DNA of 20,039 nt from Rhodoferax fermentans (GTDB lineage: Bacteria > Pseudomonadota > Gammaproteobacteria > Burkholderiales > Burkholderiaceae_C), in NCBI RefSeq assembly GCF_002017865.1, contig NZ_MTJN01000001.1:1-20039 (forward strand). The letters run 5' to 3'. Of this stretch, positions 15,483-20,039 are shown one piece after another. The notes under the pieces were generated by a model. The model saw nothing but the letters and a program-made list of their open reading frames with translations, was not told the DNA's origin and did not search any database. The translations under genes and the position numbers were made by a program. Every line of letters begins with the position of its first letter. Position 1 is the stretch's first letter.

Positions 15483-16220
15483 TCAACGCAAACCCAACTG
15501 CATCAGTTCGGGCGACAGACCCACCCAAGGCACATCAAAACCGGGCGTGGCCCGCTGCGGTGGCAAGGGTGAGTTGCGCAGCGCCCAGGTGGCGCCGGCA
15601 ATCACGCTGTCCACAATCGGCACATTCACAAAGGGCTGGATCTGCGCGGCCATGCCAGCCAGGCCGGCGCCGCCCAGGATCACGGTTTGCACACCGAGTT
15701 GGCGCACCGCGTTGAGGCAAGCCTCGGTCAGCAGCTGGCGCGCGGCCACCGGGTCGGCGGCCAGTTGGGCGCCGGTGGGTGCCACGGTGTGGATACCGGC
15801 CAGCGCCTGGGCGTGGCCCAGCGACTGCGCCAGCCGTTGCAGGATCGGCGCCCAGCGTTCACCTCCGGTGACCACCGCAAACCGGCCATGGCGCGCGGCC
15901 TCGATGAATGCTGCTTCGGCCAGGCCGGTGACTGGCACCGGGCTGCTTTCGCGCAGGGCTTGTAATCCGGGGTCGCCAAAACAGCCGATCAACACCGCGT
16001 CGGGCCGCCCCTCGGGCGCCGTCAGTGCAGCAGCCCAGGCGTCGAGTGCGGCATGGGCTGCCACCGCGTAGCTGGCCTCATCCGAAATATAGGGCGCGCC
16101 AAAACGTGCGGTGACCGAGCGTACGGTCACATGGGAGCCGACGGCGCTTTGCACATGCTGCTGCAACAGCGTGGTGACGTTGGCCGAGGTGTTGGGGTTG
16201 ATGACCAGGAGTTGACGCAT
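15483..16220 (-). CDS. Asp/Glu/hydantoin racemase-family enzyme, single catalytic cysteine
   Basis: The 245-residue protein begins MRQLLVINPNTSANVT, the diagnostic start of the hydantoin/allantoin racemase group, followed by GAPYISDEASYAVAAHA. The first catalytic cysteine is present as C80 in LIGCFGDPGL. The second half has AVVTGGERW and VILGGAGLAGMA, where the family's second cysteine position (usually LGCAG or LGCTG) is glycine (G184). Two-base racemases need both cysteines, so the protein may catalyse another reaction (isomerase, lyase or decarboxylase-like) or use a substitute base. It is the last gene of the transporter operon, 5 nt after the GntR gene, and so probably acts on the imported compound. 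The frame is intact. Confidence 0.85.
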   Translation of the reverse strand: MRQLLVINPNTSANVTTLLQQHVQSAVGSHVTVRSVTARFGAPYISDEASYAVAAHAALDAWAAALTAPEGRPDAVLIGCFGDPGLQALRESSPVPVTGLAEAAFIEAARHGRFAVVTGGERWAPILQRLAQSLGHAQALAGIHTVAPTGAQLAADPVAARQLLTEACLNAVRQLGVQTVILGGAGLAGMAAQIQPFVNVPIVDSVIAGATWALRNSPLPPQRATPGFDVPWVGLSPELMQLGLR

Positions 16221-16225
16221 GGGAG

Positions 16226-16932
16226 TTAGGCCGGTGCGCCAAACAGCGCGTTGAGATCGGGCGGGGTGTCGTCTGCGGCGTTGAACTGCAGCTGGGCTTC
16301 GAGCCGGGCCAGGTGTTCACGCATACGTTTGGCGGCTTCCTTGGTATCACGCAGGCGGATCGCGTCGAGCAAGGCGCGGTGTTCGTTGCAGCCGCACGAG
16401 GTGGCGTCCATACGCTCAAACTCGTGCGCCGGGCTGTAAGTCATGAGCACCAGCGAGGTGCGTGAAGTTAACTCGCGCAGGATGCGCGCCAGCGTGTCGT
16501 GTTTGGCGCCCTCGGCAATCAGCGAGTGGAATTCACCCGACAGGCGGATGGCGCGGCGCATGTCACCGGCCTGGCGGGCGGCTTCTTCGTCGTCAATACA
16601 TTGTTTGAGCTGCGCCATGTCGGCATCGGTGGCCTGAGCGATAAAACGCTCCACCAAGGACGGCTCAATCAGGCGGCGCACCTCAAACACCTCACGCGCC
16701 TCTTGTTCTGTGGCTGGGCAATGGTGGCGCCCCGGTTGGGTGTGAGGGTGACCACCTGCTCGTTGGCCAGGCGCACCAGCACCGGGCGGATGCGTGTGCG
16801 CGACACGCCAAACGCGCTGGCCAGCTTGTCTTCCACCAGCTTGGTGCCAGGTGGCAGCTTGTGGTCCAGGATGGCCGAAATCACCCGCTCGTACATCTCG
16901 GCATCGGACAGCGGCGCGGCTAACTCACTCAT
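16226..16932 (-). CDS. GntR-family (FCD) transcription regulator, one frameshift
   Basis: The N-terminal winged helix reads MSELAAPLSDAEMYERVIS, then DHKLPPGTKLVEDKLASAFG and VSRTRIRPVLVRLANEQVV. The C-terminal FCD ligand-binding domain follows with FEVRRLIEPSLVERFIAQ, EFHSLIAEGAKHDTLARIL and NEHRALLDAIRLRDTKEAA (metal- or ligand-binding His and Asp/Glu residues present). One C is missing near 16711 (CAG-CCC-ACA), which splits the frame; corrected length is 235 residues, normal for the family. It probably represses the operon until the imported compound or its product binds the FCD domain. The ATG at 16932 follows the permease stop by 2 nt, so it is translated with the transporter genes. Confidence 0.9.
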
Positions 16933-16934
16933 TC

Positions 16935-17811
16935 TCAACCCTTGTTTTGTCTTTGCTTGAGCCACCAGGCCAGGCCAATCGCCAGGGCCATCACCAGCAA
17001 TGATATGACGGTGGTGACGGTGCCCAGGGCGTAAATCGATGGGGTGGTCACAGTGGTGGTCAAGCCCTGTAATTCGAGTGGCAAGGTGTTGACGTCCCCA
17101 ATGGCTTGTGAGGTGCGGGCAATCTCGTCCCAGCTCAGGGTGAAACCAAACATGCCAATGCCCACGATGGACGGCGCAATCAGCGGCAGCACCACATGCC
17201 TGAACCCTTGCCAAGGGGTGGCGCCCAGGTCGCGCGCGGCTTCTTCATAGGCCGGGTTAAAACGGTTGAACACCGCAAACATGATCAGCAGGCCAAACGG
17301 CAGCGTCCAGGTCAGGTGCGCACCGAGGCCGAGGTGAACAGACCCAGCGAGCTGCCGTATTCTTCAAGCGTGCTGGTCATGCCCAAGGCTTCGAGCAGCC
17401 ATTTCAGGCCCGAGTCAATCAATCGGAACTCCAGCCGATGCCCAGCGACACAATGATCGAGGGCATGATCAAGCTGGCCACCACCACATAAAACAAGGTG
17501 TTGCCACCGGCTAGCTTTTTGCGAAACGCCAGCCCGGCCAGCACCGAGAACAAGACCGTGAGTGCCATCACCGCCGCACCCAACGCCAGCGAGCGTTTGA
17601 GCGCGGCACCAATGTCGACCACGCCCAGGCCCTCGGCCAGCTTGCCGAACCAGTGCAAGGAGAAACCCCGCAGCGGAAAGGTCAGCCCACCTTCTGGCCC
17701 CTGAAAACTGAGCACCACAATGACCAGCATCGGGCCATAGAGGAAAAACACAAAGGCGGCAAAAAAAGCAGCCAGCAACCAGAAGCCTGCGGAGCGTTGG
17801 TCTTTGTTCAT
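16935..17811 (-). CDS. ABC transporter permease, PotC type, two frameshifts
   Basis: This inner-membrane permease of about 292 residues begins MNKDQRSAGFWLLAAFFAAF, with FLYGPMLVIVVLSFQGPEGG typical of PotC/YdcV. It has LAGLAFRKKLAGGNTLFYVV and ASLIMPSIIVSLGIG, then, after correction, LEFRLIDSGLKWLLEALG and LGAHLTWTLPFGLLIMFAVF. The ATPase-contact EAA loop is intact as YEEAARDLGATPWQGFRHVV, followed by LPLIAPSI. One base is missing near 17430 and another near 17325 (a CCC run read as CC). Length is in frame once both are restored. AAGGAG lies upstream of the ATG at 17811, which decides the start over a GTG at 17817. It pairs with the preceding permease gene, whose TGA it nearly overlaps. Confidence 0.88.
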
Positions 17812-17813
17812 GC

Positions 17814-18723
17814 TCACAGCTCCTTGCGAATATCAACGAGTCGGGTCAGCGCCCAAATGATCATCAGCACAATGCTAAGCAGGATCACCGCATTGGCCGC
17901 TGCCAGCGGAAACTGCAGGTAAGAGGTTTGCACCTGGATGATCTTGCCAATCGACGCGATCTGCTGGCCGCCCATGACCCCAATCGTCACAAAGTCGCCC
18001 ATGACGATGGTGATGACAAAAATCGAGCCGATGATGATGCCGGTGCGGCTCAGCGGCACGATCACATTCCACAGCGTTTGCCAGGCACTGGCGCCGCTGT
18101 CGTTGGCGGCCTCGATCAGGCTGCGGTCGATGCGCATCATGCTGTTGAAAATCGGCACGATCATGAACATGGTGTACAGGTGCACAAAGGCCAGCACCAC
18201 CGAAAAATCCGAGAACAACAACCACTCGATGGGCGTGTTGATCAGCCCAATGCCCTGCAGGCTCTGGTTCACCAGCCCGTTGCGCCCCAGCAGCGGCACC
18301 CACGAGATCATGCGAATCACATTGCTGGTCCAAAACGGGATGGTGCACAACACAACAGCAGCGTCTGCACCCCGCTGGAGCGCACATTAAAACGCCAAAA
18401 AGTAAGACACGGTGAAACCAATCACCAGCGTGATCAGCCAGACCAGAAAACTGAATTTGAAGTGGACAGATAGGTCTTGAAGGTGACACACATCTCGTCC
18501 ATGTTGCTGCAGCCGTCAAACACCGACACATAGTTTTTGAAGGTGAAGTCAGGCAACAGCTCTTATTCATTGAAGTCCCAGAAGCTGACCATGCCAATCA
18601 GCGCCAGCGGAATCAGGAAAAACAGCACAAACACCAGGGAAAGCGGCATCGCCTGCCACCAGGCCGCAATGCTGCGACCGGTGCCTGGGTAGAGGCTGGG
18701 AGGGTTGTGGGGGATGTGCTCAT
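17814..18723 (-). pseudogene. ABC transporter permease, PotB type, broken in its N-terminal half
   Basis: The C-terminal 178 residues are intact: TIPFWTSNVIRMISWVPLLG, GIGLINTPIEWLLFSDFSVV, and the EAA loop IEAANDSGASAWQTLWNVIV. The N-terminal half is identifiable only by changing frame: AWWQAMPLSLVFVLFFLIPL, MVSFWDFNE, then an in-frame TAA at the place where Tyr is expected, LPDFTFKNYVSVFDG, KFSFLVWLITLVIGFTVSYF and NVRSSGVQTLL. I count about four single-base frameshifts (near 18690, 18466, 18388 and 18356) besides the stop. Since neighbours show only missing bases that look like read errors, this gene may also be intact in life, but the nonsense codon makes decay a real option. Corrected length is about 303 residues, normal for PotB. 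Confidence 0.72.
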
Positions 18724-18745
18724 GGTGTGTGTTTCATGTCTTGCA

Positions 18746-18778
18746 CCCTCGCCCCTTGGGGGAGGGATGGGGTGAGGG
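18746..18778 (-). repeat. C/G-rich intergenic repeat, inverted partner of 18892-18927
   Basis: CCCTCGCCCCTTGGGGGAGG followed by GATGGGGTGAGGG aligns with the reverse complement of 18892-18927, with a shared GGGGTGAGGG end. These CCCTCACCCC...GGGAGAGGG elements are common between genes of high-GC proteobacteria. Confidence 0.6.
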
Positions 18779-18816
18779 GCTGTGGCGCTCATCTGATCTA
18801 GCAGCTTGTATAAGAG

Positions 18817-18862
18817 AAATTGGCTTCTAGCCCTTTTTTGCAAGGGGATATAGCTATCAAAT
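18817..18862 (-). repeat. Dispersed repeat copy, reverse orientation
   Basis: AAATTGGCTTCTAGCCC, then a T run, CAAGGGG and ATATAGCTATCAAAT give the reverse complement of the other copies. It sits between the two inverted C/G-rich elements. Confidence 0.8.
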
Positions 18863-18891
18863 AAATACCTAACCGATGGCTGCACCACCTG

Positions 18892-18927
18892 CCCTCACCC
18901 CTGCCCTCTCCCGCAGGCGGGAGAGGG
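18892..18927 (-). terminator. C/G-rich repeat with strong hairpin after the solute-binding protein gene
   Basis: CCCTCTCCCGC (18904-18914) and GCGGGAGAGGG (18917-18927) form a perfect 11-bp stem with a 2-nt gap. It begins 12 nt after the solute-binding protein stop on the minus strand. There is no T run, so it may stabilise the upstream mRNA or attenuate transcription into the permease genes rather than end it fully; this would explain higher output of the binding protein. Confidence 0.45.
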
Positions 18928-18938
18928 AGCGGTCAAGG

Positions 18939-20039
18939 TCAGGCCGCGACGAACTCATTCCATTTCTGAACCATGTAGTTGTTCTCGTCCATCACCGCAT
19001 TCCAGCAGGCGATGCCACCCATACGCGCTTCGTAGCTGCCGCCGTCGCGCACCGCACCGGCCTTGGCCAACACGTCGCCGTTGGGGCTCTTGATGTCTTG
19101 GGTGGCGGCCTTGCCCTCCATCCAGTAGGCCCACTCGTAGGCTTCCATCTTGGACTTGGCGGTGTCGAGCACGGCGCTGTAATAGCCCTGGCGGTTCAGG
19201 TAAGCACCGGCCCAGCCGTCGAGGAACCAGTTGATGAACTCATAAGCACCGTCGAGCTTGCGGCCAGACAAGGTGGCGGGCAGACCAAACCCGGCAGCCC
19301 AGGCGCGGTAACCTTCTTTCAAAGGCTGGAAGTTGCAGGCAATGCCCTTGGTGCGCACAGCGGTCACGGCGGGTGACCACATCGACTGGATCACCACCTC
19401 ACCAGAAGCCATCAAATTCACGGATTCGTTGAAGTCTTTCCACAGGCTGCGGAACTGGCCGGCCTTCTTCGCCTCGATCAGGGTCTTGATGGTCAGGTCA
19501 ATTTCCTTCTTGGTCATGTTGCCCTTGTCGGGTACTTGTAGATGCCCATGGCTTCGACCACCATGGCGGCGTCCATGATGCCGATGGACGGGATGTTCAG
19601 GATGGCGGCTTTGCCCTTGAATTCGGGGTTCAACAACTCGGCCCAGGAGTTGATCGGGCGCTTGATCAGGTCGGGGCGAATGCCCAGCGTGTCGGCGTTG
19701 TACACGGTGGGATCAGGCTCATGAACTGGGTTGGTGTTTTGGAGAACACCTTGCTCTTTTCACCCTCCAAATAAATCACCTTCTTGGGCGCGGTGCCCTG
19801 CTCACCCACAGCCTTGCCAGCCACGGTGCCGGTGGTGAACAGCGTGGTGATCTTGTCGGCATTCTTGATGCGCTTGACGTCAATGCCCTTCAAGTTGCCG
19901 GTGGGCACGATCTTCTTCAAGAGAAGTATTCGGTTCGATCAAGTCGAAGCTGTTGGGTGCGGTCACAGCGCGTTTGGTCACGTCGTCGGTGGTCACGGCC
20001 ACGTACTGGATCTTGATGCCGGTGTCTTTTTCAAACTTT
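18939..20039 (-). CDS. ABC transporter solute-binding protein, PotD/PotF type, start beyond window, frameshifted
   Basis: At least 365 residues are recoverable. The N-terminal visible part reads FEKDTGIKIQYVAVTTDDVT, then SFDLIEPEYFSLKKIVPTG, LKGIDVKRIKNADKITTLFT, IYLEGEKSKVFS, VYNADTLGIRPDLIKRPINS with WAELLNPEFKGKAAILN, and ends NYMVQKWNEFVAA. The FEKDTGIKI opening, the YNADTLGI block and W-A-x-L-x-x-P-x-F-K-G-K match type-II periplasmic binding proteins for polyamine-like solutes. Single bases are missing near 19932 and 19922, near 19715 (CCCC read as CCC) and near 19530 (CCC run), and the rest joins perfectly. The signal peptide must lie right of the window. The protein delivers its ligand to the two permeases; the ATPase gene is not in the window. 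Confidence 0.87.

Noticed and set aside
1..20039. CRISPR array, tRNA, rRNA, phage or retron elements
   Set aside because: No regularly spaced direct repeats, no cloverleaf-like sequence that I could recognise, and no integrase, reverse transcriptase or phage structural genes.

Overview
The window looks like a chromosomal segment of a betaproteobacterium, most likely Comamonadaceae (Rhodoferax/Polaromonas/Acidovorax type). The reasons are high GC, the style of the genes, and at least six copies of a short intergenic repeat (core hairpin AGCCCTT...AAGGGCT with a TAGCTAT arm) that I recognise from that family. No rRNA, tRNA, CRISPR array, integrase or transposase gene was seen.

Left part (1-8550): a DMT/EamA permease cut by the left edge (-); an NADPH:quinone oxidoreductase (+); a small Met/Gly-rich periplasmic protein (-) divergent from an OmpR/EnvZ-like two-component pair (+); a NifX/NafY-domain protein with a His-rich tail; an AhpD-like protein behind a CsoR-like dyad; an alpha/beta hydrolase convergent with a Bcr/CflA-type drug efflux permease (-); and a coiled-coil/membrane-anchor protein whose 3' end runs into a dispersed repeat.

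Middle (8849-15480): a 1113-residue hybrid sensor kinase (dCache-like sensor, three PAS domains, HisKA, HATPase, receiver) is fully intact. It is followed by an accessory stretch with A+T-rich orphan genes (an exported GxW protein and a small membrane protein), a 145-bp element with 20-bp inverted ends, a VOC-family protein and a GNAT acetyltransferase. The VOC and GNAT genes have spacing and flanking heptamers reminiscent of integron cassettes. Two long direct copies of the dispersed repeat bracket this VOC/GNAT unit.

Right part (15483-20039, all -): a probable uptake operon read from right to left: PotD-type solute-binding protein, PotB-type permease, PotC-type permease, GntR/FCD regulator, Asp/Glu/hydantoin racemase-family enzyme. 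Spacing is 2-5 nt between the last genes. No ATPase gene is inside the window. The set suggests regulated import of an amino-acid-like, hydantoin-like or polyamine-like compound that is then processed by the racemase-family enzyme.

A striking property is that many otherwise well-conserved genes are split by single-base indels, mostly one base missing from short C, G or T runs, concentrated in 1-3 kb, near 7.25 kb and 16.7-20 kb. The 3.3-kb kinase is clean. I read this mainly as consensus sequence error rather than mass pseudogene formation, so the broken genes are annotated as single genes with frameshift sites. I did not find a convincing new multi-gene system; the accessory stretch 12.3-15.5 kb is the best place for a second look.
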